Of a stretch of DNA of 64,000 nt, positions 16,744 through 26,500 are shown piece after piece. Below the pieces are notes generated by a model that was not told the DNA's origin, made no database searches, and saw nothing but the letters and a program-made list of their open reading frames with translations. The stretch covers positions 7,071,411 to 7,135,410 of the forward strand of contig NZ_CP054839.1 in NCBI RefSeq assembly GCF_018141105.1, written 5' to 3'. The stretch is from Saccharopolyspora erythraea (GTDB lineage: Bacteria; Actinomycetota; Actinomycetes; Mycobacteriales; Pseudonocardiaceae). The stretch's first letter is position 1; each line of letters opens with the position of its first letter. The position numbers were made by a program, and so were the translations under genes.

Positions 16744-18005
16744 GTGGGCACTTCCTCGGCGTAGCGCACGTCCAGGCCGCCGACCAGCGCCTCCGCCCGC
16801 TCCCTGGCACGCCCCGGGTCCGGCGCGGTCACCATCACGTGGCCCAGGTAGTTGTTGTTGCTGGTCGCGGGACCCGAGCGGTGACCGGAGGACTTGAACT
16901 TCCAGTCCACGACGCCGTCGGCCCCGGCGAGCTCCTGGATGCCGGCGACCTCGCCGATCACGCCTTCCTTCGGCGGCAGCAGGAACGAGATCGCCGCGCT
17001 GCCCGCCCCGGTCTCCGCTCGTTCCAGCGCGGGCTCCTCACCGAGCGCCACCTGCGCGTAGGCGGCGGCCAGGTCGACCCCGGTCACCCGCCGGACCAGC
17101 TCGGTGATCTGGTTGCCCGCCGGCCTCGGGTTGACCTCGACGATTCGCGGGCCGTCCGGGGTGAGCTTGAGCTCCGTGTGCCCGACGACGTTGTCCAGGC
17201 CGAGCGCCTCGACCGCCGCGACGGCGGTCTCCACGACCGCGTGCTCGGTGTCGAGGTCCAGCGCCGCCGGGAACATGTGCCCGGTCTCGACGAACCACGG
17301 CGCCCCGGCGATGCTCTTGTCCGTCACGCCGATGACCGACGTCCGGCCCCGGAAGGTCACCGTCTCGACGCTCACCTCCGGGCCGGTGAGCAGTTCTTCC
17401 AGCAGCACCAGCGGATTGCGCCGCTGCCCGCGGGCATTGACCGGGAACTGCCGGAGGGCGGCGTAGGCGTCGCGCAGCTCCACGTCGTCGGTGACCTTGC
17501 GCACGAACATCCCCGCGCACAGGTCGACGGGCTTGAGCACGAGCGGGTAGCCCAGCGCGGCGGCGGCCTCCTCCAGTCCGCCGGCGCTGTCGGCCAGCGC
17601 GAACGCCGGACCGGGCACACCCGCTTCGCGCAGCGCGCGCCGGGTGAGGTCCTTGCTGCACGCGCGTTCCACCGCCTCCGGCGGCGCGCCGGGCAGCCCC
17701 AGCCGGGCCGCGATGTGCGCGACCGCGGGGAGGTAGTAGTCGCACGAGGTCAGCACCCCGTCGAACCCGAGCACCGGCTGCAACCGCGCGACGTGCTCGG
17801 CCAGCGCCGCGATGTCGTTGGTCTCGGTGGTGAGCAGGTTCTCCGCCCCCAGCAGCGGGTGCGCCCCCGGCACCGGACTGGATCGCAGGTAGTGGTGCAT
17901 GTCTCGGGTGATGAAGCTGAACCGGTGCCCGGATTCCCGGATGCCCCGGGGAAGCAGTGCGCTCATCGCGCCTACCCAGCTCTCGACCATCAGCAGGTGG
18001 CCCAC
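16740..18005 (-). CDS. ATP-grasp carboxylate-amine ligase
   Basis: A 421-residue ATP-grasp enzyme. The central lysine segment is ALGYPLVLKPVDLCAGMFV, the glycine-rich hinge/metal part EELLTGPEVSVETVTFRG, and the metal-binding end IVEVNPRPAGNQITELV. These are features of amino-acid ligases (BacD/carnosine synthase-like) that form amide bonds through acyl phosphates. GTG 18005 is chosen because GAGGGAG lies just upstream; an alternative GTG at 18032 has no ribosome site and would sit only 12 bp from the Zur-like box. It is the first gene of the biosynthesis operon and the likely condensing enzyme. Confidence 0.82.
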   Translation of the reverse strand: MGHLLMVESWVGAMSALLPRGIRESGHRFSFITRDMHHYLRSSPVPGAHPLLGAENLLTTETNDIAALAEHVARLQPVLGFDGVLTSCDYYLPAVAHIAARLGLPGAPPEAVERACSKDLTRRALREAGVPGPAFALADSAGGLEEAAAALGYPLVLKPVDLCAGMFVRKVTDDVELRDAYAALRQFPVNARGQRRNPLVLLEELLTGPEVSVETVTFRGRTSVIGVTDKSIAGAPWFVETGHMFPAALDLDTEHAVVETAVAAVEALGLDNVVGHTELKLTPDGPRIVEVNPRPAGNQITELVRRVTGVDLAAAYAQVALGEEPALERAETGAGSAAISFLLPPKEGVIGEVAGIQELAGADGVVDWKFKSSGHRSGPATSNNNYLGHVMVTAPDPGRARERAEALVGGLDVRYAEEVPT

Positions 18006-18044
18006 GGAGCTCCCTCGTTCATGGTTGTTCACGACGATCGGCGA

Positions 18045-18059
18045 TGATAATCGTTGTCA
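18045..18059. promoter_or_regulatory. Zur-like box between the ATP-grasp operon and the hydrolase gene
   Basis: TGATAAT-C-GTTGTCA is a 7-1-7 inverted repeat with five of seven matching arm positions. It is very close to mycobacterial and streptomycete Zur boxes (TGAAAAT-type arms, TC/CG centre). It lies 40 bp upstream of the ATP-grasp start on the minus strand and 47 bp upstream of the divergent hydrolase, so one repressor dimer could control both. It is the strongest of three such sites in the cluster. A Fur-type iron site is the main alternative. Confidence 0.6.
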
Positions 18060-18105
18060 ATAAGGTCCACAACCTTCGATCGTGTAGCACTGGAAGTGAC
18101 TAACC

Positions 18106-19581
18106 GTGACCGCTCTGCGCCTCTGCCTCACCACCGCACTCGCGACGTCCCTGCTCGCCGCCGGCCCGCCGGCCGCCGCGCAACCGCACTTCGGCCCCTG
18201 TCCACCAGGCGTCGCAAGCAGCGATGACAACCCCGCCGAAGCTCCGGTCGAATGCGCGACCGTCGACGTCCCGCTCGACTACGGCGCCCCGGACGGGCGA
18301 ACACTGCCGGTGGCGATCTCCCGCATCCGCGCCACCGGCACGCCGCAGGAGTACAGGGGCGCTCTGCTGGTGAACCCGGGCGGGCCGGGCGGTTCCGGAC
18401 TCGGCTACGCGGCGGAAAAGCGGGCCAAGTTACCCGAGCCGGTCCAGCGCTCCTTCGACGTCATCGGCTTCGACCCGCGCGGAGTGGGTCGAAGCGCACC
18501 CGTCGACTGCGGTCCCGCGGGCGGGCTTTTCCAGCACCCCGCGCCCGATCCGGTGCCCACCGACCCGGCGAGCGAGCACGCCTACCTCGGGCAGTTGCGG
18601 CACCTCGCCGGCGACTGCGCGCGCAACGTCGGTGAAGTCCTGCCGCACATCGGCACCGCGAACACCGCACGGGACATGGACGTCATCCGCGGCGCGCTGG
18701 GGCAGCGGGAGCTGAACTTCCTCGGCGTTTCCTACGGCACGTACCTGGGCGCCGCCTACGCGGCGCAGTTCCCCGAACGGACCGGCCGGATGGTGCTCGA
18801 CAGCGTCGTGAGCCCCGACGCCTGGCACGACTTCGACGTCCAGCAGGGTTTCGCGATGATCGAGCAGCGCGACGTGCTGTTCCGCTGGATCGCCGCGAAC
18901 CCGTCGCTCGGGCTGGGTGCCACACCGGAAGAGGTGCGGGCCGGCTACACCGAGGCGCGAGCCCGTCTCGGCGCGCATCCGGCGGCGGGCGGCGTCGGGC
19001 CCGCCGAGTTCGACCGGTTCGTGTACCGGACGCTCTCCCGCACCGAGCGGTGGGAACCGTTCGCCCGAGCGTTGAGCGCTTTCCTCGCCTCCGGCGACGC
19101 GTCCGGGTTCGAACCCGCCGAGCCGGAAGGCGATCCGGAGTCCCGCAACTACGAAGCGGCGCTGCGGACCGTCAAATGCGCCGACAGCGTCCGGACGAGC
19201 GCGGACGAGGTCGTCCGCGACGTCCGCGCGCTGCGCGCGGCAGACCCCCAGCCCGTCCTCACCGGACTCGAAGCGACGACGTGCGCATTCTGGCCCGCGC
19301 CAAGGGAAACCGCCCGCCTCGGCAGCCCCGCGATGCCCCCGGTCATGCTCACCCAGGCCGCGCACGACCCCACCACACCGCCGGCCGGTGCTCGACGGAT
19401 GCAGCGGGTGCTGCCCGGTTCGCGGATGGTCACGCTGGACGACAGCTACTCCCACGGCGTGTTCGCCAGCCAGCGCAACGCCTGCGTCGACGACGCCGCC
19501 GCGGCCTACCTCGTGAGCGGACGGCTGCCGCGCGAGGACGTCGAGTGCGCCGGCGGCGGGCTACCGCAGGTCGCGGGGTGA
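18106..19581 (+). CDS. Secreted alpha/beta hydrolase, tripeptidyl aminopeptidase (TAP/SlpD-like) family
   Basis: A 491-residue protein with an N-terminal signal peptide ending near AAAQPHF. The nucleophile elbow is GVSYGTYLG, the oxyanion region LVNPGGPGGSG is near residue 90, and the catalytic His is in DSYSHGVF. The C-terminal TAP_C domain contains MLTQAAHDPTTP. These are marks of streptomycete tripeptidyl/prolyl aminopeptidases that remove N-terminal peptides outside the cell. It is divergent from the ATP-grasp operon and shares its Zur-like box. It may scavenge peptides or process a peptide chelate, but housekeeping exopeptidase function is equally possible. Confidence 0.85.
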   Translation: MTALRLCLTTALATSLLAAGPPAAAQPHFGPCPPGVASSDDNPAEAPVECATVDVPLDYGAPDGRTLPVAISRIRATGTPQEYRGALLVNPGGPGGSGLGYAAEKRAKLPEPVQRSFDVIGFDPRGVGRSAPVDCGPAGGLFQHPAPDPVPTDPASEHAYLGQLRHLAGDCARNVGEVLPHIGTANTARDMDVIRGALGQRELNFLGVSYGTYLGAAYAAQFPERTGRMVLDSVVSPDAWHDFDVQQGFAMIEQRDVLFRWIAANPSLGLGATPEEVRAGYTEARARLGAHPAAGGVGPAEFDRFVYRTLSRTERWEPFARALSAFLASGDASGFEPAEPEGDPESRNYEAALRTVKCADSVRTSADEVVRDVRALRAADPQPVLTGLEATTCAFWPAPRETARLGSPAMPPVMLTQAAHDPTTPPAGARRMQRVLPGSRMVTLDDSYSHGVFASQRNACVDDAAAAYLVSGRLPREDVECAGGGLPQVAG

Positions 19582-19645
19582 CCTCCGAGCCATAGCGCAG
19601 CCTTAAAGGAAGGCTATTACCGAGGTGCGGCGGCGGCCGCCACAA

Positions 19646-19691
19646 GGGTCTGATCTGAACCCTGACCAGCAGTGATGTCCGCATAATGCGG
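19646..19691. promoter_or_regulatory. Palindromic sites upstream of the LPMO gene
   Basis: The upstream region has GGGTCTGATCTGAACCC (19646-19662), a partial palindrome, and CCGCAT-A-ATGCGG (19679-19691), a perfect 6-1-6 inverted repeat. Either could be an operator. They do not match the DasR consensus well. A hairpin AGCCTT/AAGGCT at 19599-19615 could terminate the hydrolase transcript. Confidence 0.35.
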
Positions 19692-19810
19692 GAAATCCGC
19701 GGCCTGGAGCACGGCCGTGCCCGTGGGCCATGATCCGTGCGCCCCGAACGAGTGCTCCGGAAACCGGTGCCCCGACACCGCGATCCGGCAGGAACATGAG
19801 GAGTTTCGAC

Positions 19811-20659
19811 GTGAACCTGCGCCGCAAGGCTGCTGCCGCCGCCACCCTCGGTGGACTGTCCGTCGTCGCCACGTTGCTCGCCCCGCAGGCGGCGTTCGCC
19901 CACGGGGACATGCAGGCCCCCGCCGGGCGGGCCTACACCTGCTTCCTCGAAGGTGCCGAAACCCCGCAGTCCGAGGGCTGCAAGGGCGTCGTCGCCGAGA
20001 ACGGCACCGCGCCGATCTACGACTGGATGAGCAACCGGATCGGCGACGCGAACGGCAGGCACCAGGAGCTGATCCCCAACGGCAAGCTGTGCAGCGCCAA
20101 CAACCCGCAGTACTCGGGCTTCGACAAGCCCGCGACCGCGTGGCCGACCACCCAGCTCAAGACCGGTGACGTCACCTTCGACTTCAAGGCGACGGCCAAG
20201 CACAAGGGCTACTTCGACCTCTACATCACCAAGGACGGCTGGGACCCGTCGCAGCCGCTCGGCTGGGACGACCTCGAAGCCCAGCCCTTCATGCACGTCG
20301 AGAACCCGCCGGACACCGCGGAGGGCTACTCCCTGGCGGGCAAGGTGCCGGAAGGCAAGACGGGCCAGCACGTGATCTACACGATCTGGCAGCGCACCGA
20401 CAGCCCGGAGGCGTTCTACTCCTGCTCGGACGTCGTCTTCGGGCAGCAGGGCACCGCGCGGACCGAACAGCTCGAAGCCGCGAAGCCCGCCGACGCCACC
20501 CCCGCGGCCGCCCACGACCACGGGTCGCACGCGACGGGCGGATCGCACGAGTCGCACGGATCGCACGCGGGGCACCAGCCCGCGCCCGCTGCCCCGGCGC
20601 CCGCCCCGGCCGCGCAGTCGCCGAGCCTGTGGGAGCGGTTCGTCGGCATGTTCGGCTGA
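19811..20659 (+). CDS. AA10 lytic polysaccharide monooxygenase with His-rich C-terminal tail
   Basis: A 282-residue secreted copper enzyme that oxidatively cleaves chitin or cellulose. Signal cleavage after AAFA leaves His1 (HGDMQAPAG), and a second copper-ligand His is in ATAKHKGYFDLYITKDGWD, giving the histidine brace. GTG 19811 is preceded by GAGGAG; an ATG at 19796 would add five residues. No carbohydrate-binding module follows. Instead the C-terminus has a tail with seven His in about 22 residues, then a Pro/Ala-rich linker and a short aromatic end (LWERFVGMF). The tail could buffer copper or zinc. Confidence 0.88.
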   Translation: MNLRRKAAAAATLGGLSVVATLLAPQAAFAHGDMQAPAGRAYTCFLEGAETPQSEGCKGVVAENGTAPIYDWMSNRIGDANGRHQELIPNGKLCSANNPQYSGFDKPATAWPTTQLKTGDVTFDFKATAKHKGYFDLYITKDGWDPSQPLGWDDLEAQPFMHVENPPDTAEGYSLAGKVPEGKTGQHVIYTIWQRTDSPEAFYSCSDVVFGQQGTARTEQLEAAKPADATPAAAHDHGSHATGGSHESHGSHAGHQPAPAAPAPAPAAQSPSLWERFVGMFG

Positions 20660-20696
20660 TCCCGGGTCGCGCGCGAGTCGGCGCGGCCCACGCGAA

Positions 20697-20731
20697 GGGG
20701 CCCTTCCCGCTGCCGCGGCGGGAAGGGCCCC
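20697..20731. terminator. Strong terminator between convergent genes
   Basis: A 14-bp perfect stem GGGGCCCTTCCCGC / GCGGGAAGGGCCCC with a 7-nt loop. It lies between the LPMO gene (plus) and the symporter gene (minus) and can serve both strands. Confidence 0.85.
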
Positions 20732-20746
20732 TCCTTCTCCCACCCG

Positions 20747-22315
20747 TCAGCCGGCGCCGATTCCGGTGATCGACCGGACCTCCATCTCCGCCGACCGGCG
20801 CCTGCTCACCTGCCCGCCACCGAGCAGGGTGCCGACGTAGCCGCACAGGAACGAGACCGGGATGGAGACGATTCCCGGGTTGCTGAGCGGGAACCACGCG
20901 AAGTCCACCCCGGGCGCGATCGAGTCCGGCGAGCCCGACACCACCGGCGAGAAGATCACCAGCAGCAGGCACGAACCAAGACCGCCGTAGATGCCCCAGA
21001 GCGTGCCCCGGGTGTTGAACCGCCGCCAGAACAGCGAGAACAGCAGCGTCGAGAGGTTCGCCGAGGCCGCGAACGCGAACGCCAGCGCCACCAGGAACGC
21101 GATGTTCTGCCCGTTGACCATGATGCCGCCCCCGATCGCGGCCGCACCGATCACGACCGCGGTCACCCGCGCGACCCGCACCTCCGAGTCGGGGTCGGCC
21201 CTCCCGCCGCGCAGGATGTTGGCGTAGACGTCGTGGGCGAACGAAGCCGACGCCGTCAGCGTCAGGCCGGCGACCACCGCCAGGATCGTGGCGAAGGCGA
21301 CCGCGGCGATGACGCCGAGCAGCACCGTGCCGCCCACCCGGTAGGCCAGCAGCGGTGCCGCCGAGTTCTGCCCGCCAGGTGCGGCGAGGATCGCCTCGGT
21401 ACCGCTGATCGCACCCGCGCCGTAGCCGATGACGAGCGTGCAGATGTAGAACAACGCCATCGTGCAGGTCGCCCACACCACCGAACGCCGGGCCTGCCTG
21501 GCGTCGGGCACGGTGTAGAAGCGCATCAGCACGTGCGGCAGCCCGGCGACGCCGAGCACGAGCGCCAGGGACAGCGAGACGAAGTCCAGCTTCGTCATGG
21601 CGTTCTCGCCGTACTGCGCCCCCGGATCGAAGATCCGCTCACCCAGCGGGTTCTTCTCCGCGGCCTGCTGGAGCAGCGAGGTCAGGCTGAACCCGAACTT
21701 GCCGAGCAGGAACAGCGTGATCAGCAGGACGCACAGCATCAGCATCGCGGCCTTGATGATCTGCACCCACGTCGTGCCCTTCATGCCGCCGACCAGCACG
21801 TAGGCGACCATGACGAAGCCGACGACGGTGATCACGACGGCCTGGCCACCGCTGCTGTGCACGTCGAGCAGCAGCGCCACCAGCCCGCCCGCGCCCGCCA
21901 TCTGCGCGATCATGTACGCCAGCGAGATCACGATGGTCGACACCGCGGAGGCGGCCCGCACCGGACGCTGCCGCATCCGGAAGCTGAGCACGTCGCCCAT
22001 GGTGAACCGGCCGGTGTTGCGCGTGAGCTCGGCCACCAGCAGCAGGTTCACCAGCCAGCCGACGAGGAACCCGATGGAGTACAGGAACCCGTCGTAGCCG
22101 TACACCGCGATCGCCCCCGCGATGCCCAGGAAGGACGCCGCCGACAGGAAGTCGCCGGAGAGCGCGATGCCGTTCTGCGCGCCGTTGAAACCGCCGCCCG
22201 CGGCGTAGTAGTCCGACGTGGTGCCCATGCTGCTGGCCCGGTAGACCACGAACAGGGTGATCAGCACGAACACGCCGAAGATGCTGATGTTGAGCACCGG
22301 GTTGGCCGCGATCAC
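20747..22315 (-). CDS. SSS-family cation/acetate-type symporter (ActP/MctC-like)
   Basis: A 522-residue sodium:solute symporter with about 13 hydrophobic segments. It contains YYAAGGGFNGAQNGIALSGD and SFLGIAGAIAVYGYDGFLY near the N-terminus, the signature region of ActP monocarboxylate symporters. It overlaps the DUF485 gene by GTGA, the usual partner in acetate/pyruvate uptake units. Likely substrates are acetate, propionate or pyruvate. Confidence 0.87.
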   Translation of the reverse strand: MIAANPVLNISIFGVFVLITLFVVYRASSMGTTSDYYAAGGGFNGAQNGIALSGDFLSAASFLGIAGAIAVYGYDGFLYSIGFLVGWLVNLLLVAELTRNTGRFTMGDVLSFRMRQRPVRAASAVSTIVISLAYMIAQMAGAGGLVALLLDVHSSGGQAVVITVVGFVMVAYVLVGGMKGTTWVQIIKAAMLMLCVLLITLFLLGKFGFSLTSLLQQAAEKNPLGERIFDPGAQYGENAMTKLDFVSLSLALVLGVAGLPHVLMRFYTVPDARQARRSVVWATCTMALFYICTLVIGYGAGAISGTEAILAAPGGQNSAAPLLAYRVGGTVLLGVIAAVAFATILAVVAGLTLTASASFAHDVYANILRGGRADPDSEVRVARVTAVVIGAAAIGGGIMVNGQNIAFLVALAFAFAASANLSTLLFSLFWRRFNTRGTLWGIYGGLGSCLLLVIFSPVVSGSPDSIAPGVDFAWFPLSNPGIVSIPVSFLCGYVGTLLGGGQVSRRRSAEMEVRSITGIGAG

Positions 22316-22731
22316 AGCGGATCACCTCCGAGGTGGCGGTCGCGCAGCTCGGCGATCCGCGGATCGAGCTCGCGGACCGCGAAGCGCACGTAGAGCGCGG
22401 TGATCAGCAGCGTCGAGGCGAACTGGCCGATGCCCATGACCAGCCCCACGTTGATCACGCCTGCCAGCCGGATCGACATGAAGCCCGGGAAGTAGGCGGC
22501 CAGCACGACGTAACCGAGGTACCAGACCAAGAACAGCACGCTCATCGGGAAGACGAACGCGCGCAGCCGGTAACGCAGTTCGAGGAAGTCCGGGCTCTCG
22601 GCGATGTCGACGAAGTCCGGCGGGGCCGCCGGGCCAGGCGCCACCGAGGTCTGTTCGATCGCACCGAAGGTGGCAGGTCGTCTCCCGCCCGCGGATCTCG
22701 TCGGCGGCGGGGACTGGGGTGGATGGGGCAT
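22312..22731 (-). CDS. DUF485 small membrane protein
   Basis: A 139-residue protein. After a Pro-rich N-terminus and the conserved SPDFLELRYRLRAFVFPM, it has two transmembrane helices, the DUF485 architecture. GGAAGGA lies just upstream of ATG 22731; a longer frame from 22809 lacks a site. It precedes and overlaps the ActP-like symporter gene, with which it is nearly always paired. Confidence 0.85.
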   Translation of the reverse strand: MPHPPQSPPPTRSAGGRRPATFGAIEQTSVAPGPAAPPDFVDIAESPDFLELRYRLRAFVFPMSVLFLVWYLGYVVLAAYFPGFMSIRLAGVINVGLVMGIGQFASTLLITALYVRFAVRELDPRIAELRDRHLGGDPL

Positions 22732-23561
22732 GCGTCCTTCCAAGCGGTCGGTCGTCGCGCGCGGGACCACCGGACGGCACCGCCTGCCGCCGCGTTTCGC
22801 GCGTTCCACGTTTTCGTACGGCTTCGCGAATCCCTTGGCGCCGACAACCGCGAGCTGGATGTCCCCAGCGACGCCAACAGCGCCGGAAGTTTAGCGACAG
22901 ATTCGCGCAGCGGAAGATGCCGCAGCGACACAGCACACGCTTTGATGAATTCGCCGGTCACGGACAGTTCCGGATCATGGTCGGAGCTGGTCGGACACCC
23001 GCCCGGAAGCCGCTTTCACGGCCACTCGGCGAATCGGCGGCGTGATCAGGTCGTCCCAGGTCAAGAGCGTTCTTCCGGCAGCGGGCGGCCGTTCGTCGGC
23101 GCGCGAGGAACGAGCCGGAACCGTTGTTCTAACCGAGTGATGCGCAATTCCAACCTATCAGGTGAAAAAGTGCTCCCCGCTCCGGCGACCCCGTTCACAA
23201 TCGGTGTCCGCCGGTTCGCCGCCTCGGTGCCGACCTGGCGCGAACGATCTTCTTCGCACGAAATGTCGCTGGTCAGCAAGGTGAAACGAAGAACGTTGGA
23301 CGATCGTTAGTGTCCTGTAGTCTTCTGCAACTGACAACCGGAGATCAAAAGCGACCAGCGGGCGGATGCATACGCCCCGGCAATCGCGACCTCACACATT
23401 CGGGTGCAAAAACCGTACCGGCCGGCCCGAAAGCATCCCGGAACGGCACTCTGCCGCACCGGGAGAACCGCCACGCAACAACGAACGATGGGCTGCACCT
23501 TGCCCACAGACGAACGCGCTGTTGGCGAAATCGATTCGACCGCGCGGGAAGGGACTGCGTC
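22732..23561. other. Intergenic region without a supportable gene
   Basis: This 830-bp stretch is less GC-rich than its surroundings and separates divergent transcription units. It should contain the promoters of the DUF485/symporter pair (minus) and of the conservon (plus). Open frames crossing it show no family features and have poor codon bias. I saw no convincing structured RNA. Confidence 0.5.
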
Positions 23562-26500
23562 GTGAGCAGCGGATCCGACAACGCACCCGCGGCCCCGATC
23601 CGGGCGTCCGCGTGGTCGCGCGCCGCCTGGCGGATCACGCAGTGGCGCAACTGGAGGCTGGCGTCCAAGCTGACCGCGGTCGTTCTCGTCCCGGCGGTCT
23701 TCGCGCTCGGCCTCGGCGTGCTGCAGATCCAGGACCAGATCGAGCACGCCTCGGGCTACGCGGGCATGGGCCGCGTGGTAACCGCGGCCGGTTCGGTACG
23801 CACCACCGTCGGCCACCTGCAGGACGAGCGGACCCGTTCCGCGGAGTTCCTCGCGGGCGGCCCCGTGCAGCCCCAGGCGCTGCAGGACCACTTCACCACC
23901 ACCGACCGCGCGCTGGAGCACCACCTCCAGGTTCTGCGCACCCACGTCGGCGACAACGTCGTGGTGCGGCTCGCGCGCCAGGACGCCGACCGCAAGACCG
24001 CCGAGATCCCTCAGCTGCGCAAGCAGATCCTCGGCACCCACCTCGACCCCGGGGTGGCGGTCAACTCCTACACCGAGATCATCGGCGCGCTGCTGGCGCT
24101 GGACCGGGCGCTGATCAGCCAGATCTCCTCCGCCGAGCTGACCGCCACCGCGATCAGCGTGCACGAGCTGGCCAAGATCGGCGAAGAGGTGCGGCTCCAG
24201 CAGGCCGTGGTCCTCATGGGACTGACCAGGGACCGCCTCAACGCCAGGGACATCGCGCTGCTCGGCTCCAGCGAGGCGCGCCGGTCCGCTGCGCTGCGCG
24301 AGTTCCGCGCCACCGCCGCCCCGCAGGAGCGGATGGCCTACGACCGGATGTACACCAGGCCGGAGGTCTCCAGCCGCGAGACCACGCTGCAGATGGCGAT
24401 GACCGAACGCAGGCCCGGCGAGTCCGAGCTGTCGGCGATGCAGGTCGCCCCGGCGATGTGGGACCACCAGTCGCGGGCGGCGCTCAGCGCGCTCGGGGGA
24501 ATCCAGTCCGGGCTGGAGCAGCGGTTGCACGACACGGCGTTCACGTTGCAGGACAACTCCAGCAACCTCGCCGGTCTGGAGTCGGTGATCCTGCTGACCG
24601 CGCTGATGCTGGCAGGTGCGGTCGCGGTCCTGGTCGCCCGGCAGCTGCTGGTGTCGCTGGCGCTGCTGCGACGCAGCGCGCTGGACACGGCCAGCACCCA
24701 GCTCCCGCTGGCGGTGTCGGACATCCTGGCCGGGTACGACCCGGACGAGATCGAACAGGTGCCGGTGCGCACCACCGAGGAGGTCGGCGAGGTCGCCAGG
24801 GCCTTCGACACCGTGCACTCCCAGGCGGTGGCCCTGGCCGCCGAGCAGGCCGGTCTGCGCCGCAGCTACAGCGACTCGTTCATCAACGTCTCGCGCCGCA
24901 GCCAGAGCCTGCTCGAACGCCAGCTCCGGCTCTTCGAGCAGCTCGAACGCGACGAGGAGGACCCCGACCAGCTCGCGACGCTGTTCCAGCTCGACCACCT
25001 GGCCACCCGGATGCGGCGCAACAACGAGAACCTGATGGTGCTCTCCGGGTCCGACCTCGCCCGCCGGTTCACCCGGCCGGTCCCGCCCGCCGACCTGGTG
25101 CGCGCGGCGGTCTCCGAGATCGAGCACTACCCGCGGGTCATCGTGCAGCCGCTGCCGGAAGCCAGGATCCTCGGCTACGCGGCCAGCGACCTGGTGCGCC
25201 TGCTCGCCGAGCTGCTGGACAACGCCGCGAACTTCTCCGCGCCGCAGACCAACGTGATGGTCACCGGGCACCGGCGCGGCGACGGGGCGCTGGTGATCGA
25301 CATCGTCGACCGGGGCATCGGCATGGCCCCCGACGAGCTGGACGCGGCCAACGAGCGGCTCCTGACCGACGGCGAGATCGAGCTGTCCACGTCGCGCCGG
25401 ATGGGGCTGTTCGTCGTCGGCAGGCTCGCCGCCCGCCACGACATCGACGTCGAGCTGCACCCCGGCCCGGAGGGCACCGGGCTGCGGGCCAGCGTCGAGG
25501 TGCGCGCGGAGCTGCTGGTCGAGGTACCGCCTTCGCCGGCGGCGGCCAGGATCAACGGGGTCGTCCACCACGAGACGCCGGTGCCGCAGGTCAGGAGCGA
25601 GGACACCCTGGTCGAGGAGTTCGACTGGGAGGCCGCCGAGCACGACGCCGCGGCGGACACCACGGGACACGACACCGCCGGGCAGGCGCCCCCGGTGCGC
25701 AACGGCTTCCACCTGCTCAACCCGGAGCCCGAGACCGAGGTCCGCGAACCGGTCATCCCGGCCCAGCCGTCCCCGCTCCCGCAGCGGAGTCCTGGCGGTC
25801 ACGGCAACAACGGGACGCCGCGGCACGAGGGCGTCAACGGCACACCGCAGCGCGCCGCGAACGGCTCACCGCAGCACGAGAGCGCGGGTGGACCACCTCA
25901 GCACGCGAACCCGGGCACCACCGCGTTCCAGCCCGGCGCCAACGGTGCCGCCTTCCACGGCGGTGCCAACGGTGCGGCTTTCCAGGGCGGCGCGAACGGT
26001 GCGGTTGCCCACGGCGGCGCGAACGGTGGGGTTGCCCACGGCGGTCCGAACGGTGCGGCTTTCCACCGCGGCGCCAACGGAACGCGGTTCCAGCACCGCA
26101 CCGGCGGGGCGCAGGCCGGAGCGAACGGCGCGCGTTTCCACGGCGGCGCGAACGGCGCACCCCAACAGCACGCGGCGCCGGTGCAGAACGGCTACGACCT
26201 CCCGACGCCCATCTTCGACGACCTCGCGTCCGCCTGGTTCCAGGTCTCGCAACCACCGGACCCGGACGGCGTGGACGGTGCGGGCGGCAGCGTCCGGTGG
26301 CCCGCGCGTCCCGCCGACGACGCCGTGTACGACCCGGAAATCGCGACGCACACGGAGAAGTTCCCGGCCGCGCGCCCGGATTCCGAGCTGCCCCCGGGTG
26401 CATCGGCCGACGTGTTCGGGACCGCCGACGATGCGGCGGACGGTGCCGGCACCAACTGGGCGTTCCCCAACGACCAGGCCCGCCGCCACGCCGAGGAGGT

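Noticed and set aside
19646-19662. DasR-type (dre) site upstream of the LPMO gene
   Set aside because: The partial palindrome GGGTCTGATCTGAACCC does not match the ACTGGTCTAGACCA-type consensus well enough.
22333-23310. A 325-codon plus-strand frame across the gap before the conservon
   Set aside because: It starts antisense to the DUF485 gene, shows no family features, and lacks a ribosome site.
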